Origin: Homarus americanus
Lineage: Eukaryota; Arthropoda; Malacostraca; Decapoda; Nephropidae
Direction: 5' to 3'
NCBI RefSeq assembly: GCF_018991925.1
Contig: NW_024737068.1
Span: 1,493,239 to 1,557,238 of the forward strand
DNA: 64,000 nucleotides
A model generated the notes under the pieces. The model searched no databases, was not told the DNA's origin, and worked only from the letters and a program-made list of their open reading frames with translations. Position numbers and translations under genes: made by a program. The stretch's first letter is position 1, and the number at the start of each line of letters is the position of its first letter. This document shows, one piece after another, positions 38,401 through 48,699 of the stretch.

Positions 38401-38611
38401 CCTTGGAAATATTTATAATCTGGCAAATGTTAGTCACCAGTCAGCTTACGAAACTAATGAATGTCCAAAGATTTTGTTTTGTAAAATATGTAGAAAAATG
38501 CATGAGGTGGAAAGATTAGAACCAACAAGCTCTTTTCCTACTTTTACCAGTAAACGTACCATCACCTTCAAATGTAAAGATTGTAAGTGTAATGCTAATG
38601 AACATTGTTAA
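35500..38611 (+). CDS. AIG1-like P-loop GTPase with a long unknown N-terminal region
   Basis: Two coding exons: 35,500-35,525 (MTSSSTMA plus two bases, donor GTAAGT) and 36,133-38,611 (after TTCTTTTTAG). The join keeps the frame and gives 834 residues. Residues about 20-190 form a compact unknown domain (VFPGWIYCASAKEFYRHD, WHGKDLSDLK, ILDCKNILLVQGSKVLEEEG). About 200-430 is Ser/Thr/Gln/Asn-rich and probably disordered. The G domain follows: G1 GASGSGKT at 460-467, G3 DTPG at 522-525, FVARAHEVRLTSSE, G4-like TFID at 597-600, then SFLKFNNSIFN and MMYWKIGNKSWKK, which align with the upstream gene. The C-terminus has paired cysteines (CKIC at 792-795, CKDCKC at 823-828) and stops there, without the long helical tail of the paralogue. 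No poly(A) signal is seen just after the stop, so a further exon is possible. GTPase class is firm; function is unknown. Confidence 0.87.
35758..35925 (+). repeat. 32-bp minisatellite in the GTPase intron
   Basis: About five units of TATCAACCAGATGTTAGTCA followed by ACCAGGTGTCGG, inside the intron 35,526-36,132. The first units are diverged. Confidence 0.9.
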
Positions 38612-38799
38612 TTAGTCTGGTGTCCCAAATTCAAAAAAAGGCTTATTTTTAAAGTTGGTTTACCCCGAGAGGTATAAAGCTACAGCAATATTTTCTTCTT
38701 AAAGAGGTGCTTCGTGATTTTTTTTGCCTGGTTGTAGATCTCTAGGTGTGTGCATTCCCTCACAATCATAATACTTTGTTTTGCATGATTATTGCCATT

Positions 38800-40628
38800 T
38801 TACCGAATTTTTGCAGTAAGAGAAAAGCTAATGCCCTTCACATATCGCCACCGAATCGATGCAGATATAACACGTGCAAAGTCTGCTCGTGACCGTTTGA
38901 TGCTGAGACATACAACTACATCATGGTTGTCAAGTACCAGCCCTCAAACACAGAAAGAGCATGGAGATCAACGTCTATCGAGGGATGAAGACCACGTCAA
39001 GAAAATTGCCAAGAAGCTACGGGACTTCAACCCTTTTAGAAGGAATAACACAGAGCTGATAGGTATTTCGACCAATGATGTTGCTTCCTTCGATATCAAG
39101 GCTGATTTGTTAACTGCTGTGGAGCGAGGCAAAGTCCTGGTGAAGACATTCATCAAGAGCCGACTTAAGCAGAACCATAAAGAAAATTTCTATAATGTCA
39201 TTCCTAAGAACAGGTCCAAAACATTTGCATCAAAAGAGATCGTGACCTACTCAGACGGCTTCTCAGTGCTTCAACAAGTGGTAGAGAAATCAATCATTCA
39301 CTGTTGCTACAGCATGAATTATCACCAATGCCGCTTGATCTTGCAACATTTGATGGAAAGCTCAGAAAACCAGATAAGGTCCTACTCTCCCATATATTAG
39401 CAAATGCACATGAAGTAACGGAATTGCCAGCAACAAATGAGCTCACCTGAGTACTCGTTGATGGTATGGTCTTAGTTCAAGCCTTGGGAAAGCCATCTGA
39501 GGCTACAAATTTTGGGGAGCTGACTGAAATATTCTGCAAGAATATTTTGAGCCACCTCCGAGGAATATGTAGCAGAGTTAACGTAATATTTTATTTCTAT
39601 AGAAACTATTCCACCAAACCTGACATTCGAATGTTGCAAAGGAAGAAAAATGCGGAGAATTATCGACTCTAGAAATGTACAATTCCCAACAACATGGCAC
39701 AATTTCGTAAACCTCGATGACAATAAAACCAATCTCATTCTATTTCTTACCAAAGAGCTTCCGGTCCATGCCGAAAATCTCCCTGTGGATCAGGAGCTTG
39801 TTGTTGGGGGTGTGAAAACTCTGAAACTGTTGTGTTATCATCAGTGCCCAGGAAGAGGCAGACACTAGGTTGGTCCTTCATGGACTAGATGCTGCTCAAA
39901 ACAATTATCATAGACTTGCTGTTTATAGTAGGGACAAGGATGTGTTGGTACCTTTTACTCACCACGTTAAGAGGTGTGGATGCAAGCTGGTACAACAAGT
40001 AACCCTAGGTTTATTCTGGTGCATGAAGTAACGCAGTCACTCTTCCCAGTTCTTGTTGCCAACTTGCCAGCATTCCCTGCAGTCACTGGGTGTGACACTA
40101 CTAGTCAATTTAGTGGTCATGGAAAGACGTTAGCTTGGACAACTTATACCTCCCATCTACATCTTTTTGACTCACTTGGCGATAATTCTGAGGTATTTGT
40201 GATCAAGCTGTATGATCCAACCTCACACGCAACATCAGTGAATGAACTTCGAGCTGAAATGTTTCATCATGTGGACAACCCAGAGAAATTTCCCCCCAAA
40301 ACGATTCTTTAGAACTACACTTGAGACGATGTCAACACCAAATTCAGTGGCTGCCAAGCCAGATACCACAAACCCAGAAGAATCTGGGTGGTAAATGGGT
40401 CCCAGCAACACTTTAGTACCCACACTGATGCATTTAGATCCAGTATCAACAGTTTGCTCAGAGTTGTTAACATGTGGTTGTAAGATTGCAAAATGCACCT
40501 CAGGATGATGCACATGCAATAAAAACCAGTCACCATGCTCTCTTACCTGTGGGTGCAGGAGAGACTGTAACAATCCATATAATCCATCTTTTTCTGACAG
40601 TGAAGAAGAGGATTCAGATGATGAATGA
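38800..40628 (+). pseudogene. Broken gene of a repetitive invertebrate family with PIN/FEN-like motifs and a Cys-rich tail
   Basis: A coding trace in at least three frames. The first part (38,792-39,400) has DFNPFRRNN, TNDVASFDIKADLLTAVERG and a long Lys-rich stretch. Next come IIDSRNVQFPTTWHNFVNLD (39,658-39,720), EEADTRLVLHGLD (39,850-39,890), SRDKDVLV (39,930-39,955) and VTGCDTTSQFSGHGKT (40,081-40,130). The tail encodes LTCGCKIAKCTSG, a stop, then CTCNKNQ, CSLTCGCRRDCNNPY and an acidic end, with a stop at 40,626-40,628. I recall this order from many uncharacterised, multi-copy invertebrate proteins. The acidic triplet resembles FEN/XPG-type PIN nucleases (E-A-D, D-x-D, G-C-D...G-x-G), and the tail resembles CXC/tesmin-type Cys motifs; both are inference. 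Frameshifts, stops and DKD for the usual DTD mark it as dead. Confidence 0.7.
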
Positions 40629-42555
40629 TTGACATCAAGGAATGTCCTCATGGTAGATAACTTGCCCACATACATTTGATGCTTTGTTTATAAATCTAAG
40701 ATGGCGGAGAAGGATAGATTGTATGATCACTTATCAATGGTGTGATTGCTCATAAATATCACTTTATATGACTGTGTGAAATAACAGTATTTTTATAATT
40801 TGCTTGCAATTGTGTTGGGATTGATTGATGTAAGGTGTCATAAAGATTTTATGAATTTATGACCAGTTAAATTAATAAAGAAACAGTTTCACAGTTCTTC
40901 CGAGTTGAATCCAACAAGACTCACTCTCAAAACATGTTGTTTAGCTCGTCTATGTAAGTGTGTGAACATTAGCTACATCCAGACATCTTGTACACTAGAT
41001 GTACATTTTTTGTAACTTCAGTTAATATTACTGATTTTAGAAAATATTTTCGGTCCATATTAAGAATATTTTGCACTTATCTGTCAGTGTGTGCACAAAA
41101 ATACTGGAATAATGTAGAATACTATTTCAATTATTTTGTCATTTGTCTTTACAGTTGAGCTTTTACTTCTGCTCTTGATTTTCTGTAGCTATAGATTTTC
41201 TTGTCTTATATTCCTTACTATAATTATTGTTCTCTTTCCACTGTAAAGTCCTTCATATTATTGTTATTCCCGCACTTTTCATAAGATGATAGGTCACTAT
41301 TTATGTGGGAAATATTGCATATCCAACAATTAGTGTTATATACTGTACTTGTTCAGCGAGCAGCGTCCTGGATGGTGCAGTTTGCTATAACGTTATTACT
41401 ACACTTAAAAAAAAACGAAGGTCTTTAAGCGCGTAACAAGGTTAGTAATACACGAGTCCAACTTTAAATTATTGTGGGAGATAGAACTCTTGGATGGTGT
41501 CAGTCTAGCACCTTTGCTCGTGTGTGCCATCTAATTGTGGGAGATAATTAATTTATGGTAAAATAATCGTTGTACAACTTACACAGTATAATAATTTCGA
41601 CTTGAGGTATGGTTTTAATTCCAATTACACTTAAGTGTTTACCTTGTCAGCAATTTTCACAAGCAATTGTTGTATGAAAGTCTTTCCTGTAATTATCTGG
41701 AAATAAAAACAGCGAGGTATATAATCTTCCACTTTGATTCTTGGTTTCCCTAGAGAGAAATGTTCGCCAGGAGATATTTATTGGCTACAGCTGAAGTTTA
41801 CAGTGTATTGATAAGTGCAAGCAGATGTTACTTGCTTGGTAAATTTACCATTTCAGCCACAACTACTGTTCGACCACAATTTTTTGTTCTTCCCTTGGTA
41901 TTTGGTGTGATTCATTCCAATCTGACCTTCATTTCCATCGGAAATTAACCTGACCTGACCATAGAACCTGATCTAACCAACCAACGAAACCTCCTTAACC
42001 TTAACAAACTTCCTATCCATCACCGCTATATTAAAGAGAAAATACTTATTTTAATATCTGGTACCAATGAAAGCAACATTGTTGAAGCACCATGATGTAA
42101 TTTCACGTTTTTTTGTGGACATGAGAGTACAGTACACACGGGTCAGCTGTAAACAGACGACACGCGGTGACTGCAGATTTATGATAATTTCTTAGGTGAA
42201 TTTACTTCTTGGTTAATATCCATTTGCGACGGAAGTGGTATTAGAAAAAGTTGTTCCGATTGACAAGATATAACTAATGGTAAACACAAAATTGCTCTAA
42301 CCGAGATGTGGCTGAAACTGTAATAATATCACTTGCTTTACCTCTCAAACCTGAAAGTGATAATTATGAAGAAAAGACACGAGGAACAGAAGTCGCTGAG
42401 AACTACTGCTGTAACAATTGTCAGTGAAGGTGTATTGGTAATAGTGGAACTGTGAACATCCTATTCTACCAGGAGTATCATAACCCGTTGCCTCAGTTCT
42501 CCAATGCATCTGTACAGGTGAGAAAGATTGGTGCTCTTGCTTTTAACAGGGTTAG
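40629..42555. other. Unassigned DNA
   Basis: AT-rich, with no gene recognised. The 62-codon frame at 41,760-41,948 has no motif. A CCTTAACC/CTAACC-like stretch lies near 41,950-42,010. Confidence 0.4.
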
Positions 42556-42559
42556 GGTC

Positions 42560-42660
42560 ATCTCGTACCCAAGACAACTCGTACCCCAAAAAGTCAAGTC
42601 GTACCCAGGATAACTCGTACCCAACTCACGAGATAAGTCGTTCCCAAGATTACTAACACC
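42560..42660. repeat. Short degenerate tandem repeat (TCGTACCCAAGA)
   Basis: Five to six copies of a TCGTACCC/TCGTTCCC core with 13-21-base spacing. Confidence 0.65.
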
Positions 42661-42805
42661 CAATTCAATTTAAGTGATAACCCATACCTATTTGTATATA
42701 TACCACGCATTTTAGCTTTATCTATGATTACAAAAAAGATTATGTAAATCTTGTAAGAAAGTGCAGTGAAATTGGGAAATGTAATGCAGGCTTTAAAATA
42801 AATAG

Positions 42806-42905
42806 GGTGGCCAGACGTCCGGCTTTAGGCCGGACAGTCCGGCTTTTGAGCACTCTGTCCTCCGTCCGGCGCTACCTCGAGGCGGACGTTAATTTGTCCT
42901 TTTTG
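42806..42905. mobile_element. Possible hAT-type terminal fragment
   Basis: AGGGTGGCCAGACGTCCGGC followed by a GGCCGGAC/GTCCGGC stem-like region resembles ends of hAT elements I recall from animal genomes. No matching second end or target duplication was found. Confidence 0.3.
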
Positions 42906-43307
42906 TTGTCTGACTAAAAAGAATTATATAAATTACCTTAGGTATACTTAAAACAGCGGGAACTGAAGGCCATAATATGTAGTTGCCGTTGTCAACACTG
43001 CTGAGGAGCCGCAGTGTTCGACAGTACGAGTCAAGTTGTCAACACCGTCAAGTTCAACACGTCCGAGATGGTCAGTCTGCCCAAGGCCGCAGGGGAGAGT
43101 GGTTGACTTTTTTGTTCTTGCTTCAATTTGGTTAGCGTATGCTGTTTCAGCAGGAGTAAAAATGAATATTCATTTATTTCAGTTCTTTATTTATACTGTG
43201 TGAATGCATGTATGTAATATATACAGTGCATTCCCCCAAAAAATGAAATTTAAGAAAAATTACCACAAAATAGCATTCATCACATTATACTGTAGTGATA
43301 TGCATTA

Positions 43308-43612
43308 TGCAGAAGACCCGACAGCCGCACCCTTATCCACTACCTCCTAAGATGTCCCCACACACAACGCTTCCGTGACGCCTGCTGGACCACCACTCCA
43401 CGACCCCCTGACGGAGACACGATGATCCTCCTACTGGCCAGATATTATGTAAATAACATTGATTATGTGTTAAAGGAATATCCTTCTTTCCCTAGGCTTT
43501 AGTAAGCCAGATGCTTCTGGTGTTATTGTACAGGGGTATTCCTAGTGACAGCACTAGGATCCCGCTTCCTCTATCAAGGAATAAATTATTGAAATTGAAA
43601 TTGTAGTGATAT
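43308..43612 (+). mobile_element. LINE 3' end (zinc-knuckle C-terminus and tail)
   Basis: The plus strand encodes SRTLIHYLLRCPHTQRFRDA and continues to YPSFPRL and a stop at about 43,502. HYLLRCP is the His/Cys motif found at the C-terminus of Jockey/I-type LINEs. The 3' UTR ends in ATTGAAATTGAAATTG at 43,612. It is homologous to the 3' end of the block at 19,663-19,990 (opposite strand). Everything upstream of about 43,308 is missing. Confidence 0.75.
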
Positions 43613-43662
43613 TTGACAAATCAACAATTCTAAGTATATTTTGTATATTCTATACAACTTTT

Positions 43663-43866
43663 GGATCACCTGAAGAATCATCGCCCCAGCTTATTTCACC
43701 TAAAGATTAAACCATCCTAAAACTATTTTGGGAGGATGAGGTTAGGTTAGGATATGTTAGGTTAGATTTTGGTTAGGATAGAATAGGTTTAGGTTAGGTT
43801 AAGTTAGCATTAAGGAAGTTAATCTTCAGGTGAAATAAGCTGGGGCGATGATTCTTCAGGTGATCC
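43663..43866. mobile_element. MITE with 48-bp terminal inverted repeats and 8-bp target duplication
   Basis: The arms 43,663-43,710 and 43,819-43,866 are inverted repeats differing at one of 48 positions (start GGATCACCTGAAGAATCATC). The perfect direct repeat CAACTTTT lies on both sides (43,655-43,662 and 43,867-43,874), pointing to a hAT-type transposase. The 108-bp centre is rich in GGTTAGGTTAGG, identical to the arthropod telomere motif TTAGG. There is no coding capacity. Related copies are at about 14.3 and 61.9 kb, with a half copy at 19.0 kb. Confidence 0.92.
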
Positions 43867-44439
43867 CAACTTTTTATATATTTTCAACTCATCATTAAAC
43901 ATGCTTAATTTAGGTTAAAATATAGGTGTCGCAAAAAAAAAGTCCTTTTTTGGAAATATGGAGATGGCTGCCCTCTCATTACATAAGTATGCTATTCCGT
44001 CACACAAACATTGCACTACAAGTAAATATTTTACACTGTGGTTCAGAATAACTTTATTGCAATTTACAAATTTCAGGCAAATAGATTTGGTAGTTTCAAT
44101 TTATAAACTGGGTGATGTTAACGTTTAATATGGTCTTAAGTCAACAAAATATTGACATGTATAAAAACAGATTGATTTTCCAGCTCCAGCTTTTTGTAAA
44201 CAAATCAGTTATTATACAGTATATAATTCGGGACTCCTCTCTGGTACTTCTTCCGGTATAGCGAACCAGAAGTAGCCGAAACGATAATTGCGCATGCGCG
44301 GTTGATGACGTCACATTCACAAACGGTGACGTGACCCAGCCTCACCCTGCATCGGACCAGAAGTGACTAGTTATGCTGTGGCGATAGATAAGTTGATATG
44401 GCGACTCTGACAGGGCAGGAAATGCAGAGAGAGAATTTT

Positions 44440-44770
44440 AAAAAGTTTTCTGTGTACATAGAGTATGTTAAGTACTCCCTAAAAAATAACACCCATCAGC
44501 CAGGCAGCGACTAACGTATAAAGAAGGCAGTGGTGAAGGCTACGAGCAGTAATCAGTGGAGAATTGATGGTTAGCAAATTTGAGTACCAAATTCAGGATT
44601 ATGGCAGAGAATTATAACTTCAGAAGAAGAAAAGCAGAGTAGTCTTTTTTGAACTGCAATGCTGCACCATCTGCTGGGCACAGTGGTATCAATACCACAA
44701 CTGAAAAAATTATCCAGCGGTATTACTTGAAAGGTGTAAAAGAAAAAGTCAAAGATTATGTAAGCCTTAA
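44440..44770 (+). mobile_element. Integrase zinc-finger remnant (Gypsy/Ginger type)
   Basis: In shifting frames the plus strand encodes RRK...FFELQCCTICWA and then GHSGINTTTEKIIQRYYLKG, followed by VKEKVKDYVS. This matches the HHCC zinc-binding N-terminus of retroviral-type integrases (H-x-G-x-x-K-T...RYYWxG). The catalytic core is absent, so the element type cannot be settled. Confidence 0.65.
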
Positions 44771-44799
44771 TATTTTATTTTAATACATTTTTACACTGC

Positions 44800-45374
44800 C
44801 GGATCAAAAGTCGAAGTACAAACATGAGAAACGCGGCTGATTGGCTGATATGAAGGCGGCAACTGACCAATCACTGCGCAGTTCGAACCCAAGGGCTTAT
44901 TTGTGGAACTCGCTGCTGATTGGCTGGGAAGCGGACGGCAAGTGACCAATCAGCAGTTGTAGAGGAGAGTATCCACTACAATACCCCTTATGCACTGGAC
45001 TGGTATTTATTTATTTCCCTTTATTATCTATATTGAATAATATTTCTGGCTTCACTGCATTTTCACTTCCAACAACCCAATTAATTAATTGAATTATTAT
45101 ACATCAAAATGCATGGAAGCCGAATGTACTGCTACTCGCTATCAGTCACCACTCACCAGCTCTGCTCACCACGGAATCTCAGGGCGTTCTGCCTGGAGTG
45201 CCGTACGATATGTTAGGCAAACACTTCATTTTTACCTAGACTTCACTTTTAACTGCTACACCGGCTGCAATGCCCGAATTTTGAATGTCGTTCAGCCGGC
45301 CGCATGTATAACAATTCCTGGCTACATACGGCTGGAAAAAGGAAGGGTGCGGACCCCTGACAAACGGTGGTATC
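44800..45374. repeat. LTR-like fragment and unassigned sequence
   Basis: A GATTGGCTG/TGACCAATCA inverted motif recurs (44,848-44,965). The segment ends in GTTGTAGAGGAGAGTATCCA then CTACA (to 44,981), resembling the end of the solo LTR at 47,040. No start pair was found. The 97-codon frame at 45,089-45,382 is unrecognised. Confidence 0.35.
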
Positions 45375-47352
45375 CAAAGTAAGTCATTCAGGATTGAAAG
45401 ATCAGTAAGACAAGGATGTCCTCTTTCTATGATTCTCTATGTATTTTTCCAAGAACCTTTTTATTTATCAGTAAACAGTAATGCCAGAATAATTCCCCCA
45501 CAGTTACCAAACAACATAAAAATTCCCATACAGGGATATGGTGATGATTCTACAGTCTTTGTTGCCACACACCAGTCCATAATTGAGGTTAGCAGAGAAA
45601 TAGAAAGGCTTGAGAAAGCAACAGATGCTAAATTAAACGAAGATAAAACAAGTATTATGGGCTTGGGTGAGTGGAAGAAGAGAGATTTATGGCCTGTGCT
45701 GTGGATGAGATCAGCAGAATATTCCAGAACCTTAGGCACTATATATCAAGAAGATTACGAACATACTGTTAATATGAATTGGAACAAAATCTTGGAAAAT
45801 ATCAGCATTACTGTTAATTGTTTATCAAACAGAAAATTATCCTTGTACCAAAAAGCAATTATTGTGAACTTAAAAGTTTTGTCCAAGGTATGGTACCATA
45901 TCCCATACATTTCCATTAAATAAAATGTACTCACAGAAAATTGAATCATGTATTTTTAAATACATGTGGAGTGGTATGTACCATCCAATTAAAAGACAAA
46001 CTCTATTTACCTGTCAAACAAGGTGGTATTGGAGCAGTTAATGTGTTTTGTAAAGCTGCTGCTATATTATGTACAACTTTCATAAAAATTGCATCAGACC
46101 ATGAAAAGAGGAAATCTTTAACTCCATATTATACCAGTATAAGGACCAGTTATCTATTATAAATGAAACCTACGGATAATGTTTCCTACTTGTCTCCACC
46201 TTATTATAGTAATGCAATCAATATCCTAAGAAGGTTAGCAAGGCCTCATAACTCTCCCAATGCCAAGAATAAAGATGTATACAATATGTTAATGATATGG
46301 ACAAAGCCTGCAGTTGAAGAAAAGTGTCCGCTGTTTAATTGGCCTTTTATTTGGGAAAATATTACTTGTAAATATATGGATCCTCACCAGAGGCTTTATA
46401 TATAGGTATATTCATGAAACTCTACCAACAAATCAGAGACTAAAAATGTTAAACATAAAACAAGATGATAGTTGTGTAAGATGTGCTGAGGTAGAATATC
46501 CTTTACATGTATTTTACTTCTGCTTCCATAACAGAGAGATAATTAAATGGTTTAAAAATCTCCTGAATACAGTGTAGGGGTATCCGAGATATTAATGTAG
46601 TCTAGCACTCAGGATGGAAGGAAACTGTTATGTGGTGGGGAGCTGCTCAGTAGAAGACGTTCGGTGAGTAGCGTGTTGAAGGAGGTAGATGTGCAGGAGC
46701 TTCGTTAGAGAAGATGTTGCCTGTTGCTGGCCTCCTGGTTGAATAAATGTTAACAGCGTGGAGCTTGCTGGAGGAGGTGTTGCTTGTTCAGGAAGATGGG
46801 CAGAATGAATCTCAATGGAGAGACAGAGCTTATATACCCAGCAGCAGCCGCCAGTCCTCTATGAATCATGTTGGGAAAACCCAGAAAGTTGCCGGTGAGT
46901 AGTTTCGTTGCTAAGCAACCGTACCATCTGGCATCAGCTCTCGCTTGGTTGCTAGGAGACGCCAGGGCGTCGGAATGCAGTAACAGGTGGTGGCTGTGGC
47001 TACGCAGTTGTAAGCAGTTGTAGGGGAGACGTCCACTACAACAGTCTGCAATGTCAATAGCACATTATTTCTGCATTTCTTAATGTTTAATATTAACTGT
47101 AGTGATAATATGGATAAGAATATAATGATTATGCTAATGTTAGATTACATTTACTGTATGTGGCTAAGTAGGAAGGAAAATTATAATGATAAGGAGACTA
47201 CAGTATAGCCTTTATTAAAGGCAGGATATATTATAATAAATGGATGATCAAGTGTATTTTAAAAGAAAAATCATCCAAATATTTCACTTACAAATATGTT
47301 AATATGTAATATTTAGGTATACAGTAATATGTAAATTGTAAAAAAAAAAAAA
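45375..47352 (+). mobile_element. 5'-truncated LINE with YGDD reverse transcriptase and poly(A) tail
   Basis: The copy starts within RT: SVRQGCPLSMILYVFFQEPF (motif B), IQGYGDDSTVFVATH (motif C, YGDD at 45,537-45,548), ATDAKLNEDKTSIMGLG, LSLYQKAIIVNLKVLSKVWY, KQGGIGAVNV. A C-terminal Cys region follows (DDSCVRCAEVEYPLHVFYFC, 46,465-46,520). A solo LTR interrupts at 46,573-47,040. Coding then resumes through MDKNIMIMLMLDYIYCMWLS to a stop near 47,205, and the element ends in a poly(A) run at about 47,340-47,352. A few frameshifts and stops lie between 45,920 and 46,400. Confidence 0.88.
46573..47040 (-). mobile_element. Solo LTR inside a LINE reading frame
   Basis: The 468-bp segment begins TGTAGGGG and ends CCACTACA (TGTAG/CTACA inverted ends). 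It is flanked by ACAG on both sides (46,569-46,572 and 47,041-47,044). On the minus strand a TATATAAGC box lies near 46,830, so the LTR is read leftwards. Leaving out the LTR and one ACAG rejoins the LINE frame, which confirms the boundaries. Confidence 0.88.
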
Positions 47353-47583
47353 ACGTTCAGACGAACCGCGCCTTGGATACTAACGCCATCTGTTGATCCC
47401 GGAGCCAACTATATGCAATGTGGCTTTCGCGGTTTTCGCCTTGCTTTCCTGTCTTTCTTATTATGGTCTTTGTTTTATTCGAGGTTGCAATGCTTTCCCA
47501 GTCTAACCTACAAAATTTCTATACAATTACTATATGGAATGCAGTAAGCACATCCATTTACATTGAAGGTTGGGCTATGCTTA
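47353..47583. other. Unassigned DNA after the LINE tail
   Basis: No gene is seen; it leads into a (TA)n tract. Confidence 0.35.
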
Positions 47584-47700
47584 TATATATATATATATAT
47601 ATATAGTGCTGATAACCACAAGGAAACAAGAAAACACGAAGTTCCCAAGCGCTTTCGTGTAATTCACATCTTCAGGGGTGAGTACAGACTAAGGAGAAAT
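47584..47700. repeat. (TA)n plus a Penelope-like terminal sequence
   Basis: A (TA)11 tract is followed at 47,611-47,690 by the 80-base sequence that also ends the Penelope-like element at 7341-7420 (nearly identical, including TTCACATCTTCAGGGGTGAG). Beyond 47,700 the homology stops. The next 500 bases are unrecognised, apart from GGAGTTGCTGTGTGGTGAGG at 47,709-47,728, which recurs at 48,509-48,528. Confidence 0.75.
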
Positions 47701-48236
47701 AGTTGTTAGGGAGTTGCTGTGTGGTGAGGAGCTTATTATACAGGGGTGATATAATTTTGTTAAGAGTGCCCTTTAGGCTTATCTTCATGGTGGAATTATT
47801 AATTTCTTATTTTTGAATACCATTTTCTCAGTGCTTGGATATTATTTTGAAAGCCCTTAAGGCCTGTTTCATGTGTGCATAATACTTTCAAATTTATTGT
47901 TGCCTGAGTTTCTAATAATTTCCATATCATGTATAACTTTTATTCCCCAGAGTAGTGTTTTTAAGTTCAAGTTAAGAGGTCTTAGTGTACCATTTTGATT
48001 GTGTTTGTAATGTTGAGGAATATAAAGTGTCTGTTTTACAATTCTTTGTCTCATTCATCCCAGTCACAGGCCTATCCCCTCTGGTCACGGACAAATTCAT
48101 TTTGTTTAGTAGATTTAAGTGTTCTTGTACTGGTTCAGGTTTTTCTCAAAGGCGCCCACTGCCTTTACCATCTATTAACCTTTAATAAACCCCAAGTCAA
48201 GAGAGAAAATAAAGTCCAGTAAATTCCGACCAGTTA

Positions 48237-48322
48237 TGTATATATGTATGTATGTAATGTATATATATGTATGTATGTATGCATGTATGTATATGTATAT
48301 ATATATATGTATGTATGTATAA
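48237..48322. repeat. (TATG)n/(TA)n microsatellite
   Basis: Mixed TATG and TA units with several interruptions. Confidence 0.92.
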
Positions 48323-48699
48323 TTAAGTGAACAGAAGTCCTGCTCGCCCTTGTACTGTTCAAGTGAACCCAAAGTTCAAACTCATAGAAGCAGTAGACAC
48401 GGTGCATTATTCTGCCCATAAATGCTTGGTTCATGAGTCTGAATCTCAGGGCTGGAGCAACAGAAAAAGCGACAGAACTTTGTTCACAGTGTACACTGCA
48501 GTGCTAGGAGTTGCTGTGTGGTGAGGGAGGTCTTGTCTGTTTGAGCAGTGAGTGATCCTCTTGCGTTGTTGTTGTGTTGTTGAGATTGTCGGACCGTAGT
48601 CCGACACGGGCCTTTGTCTGTGGTTCCGCTGGAGCTCCTGGAGCAGCCAGACCGATTGGGATTGAAGGTTGTCCTCACCTGAGATATGGAAGGATACTC

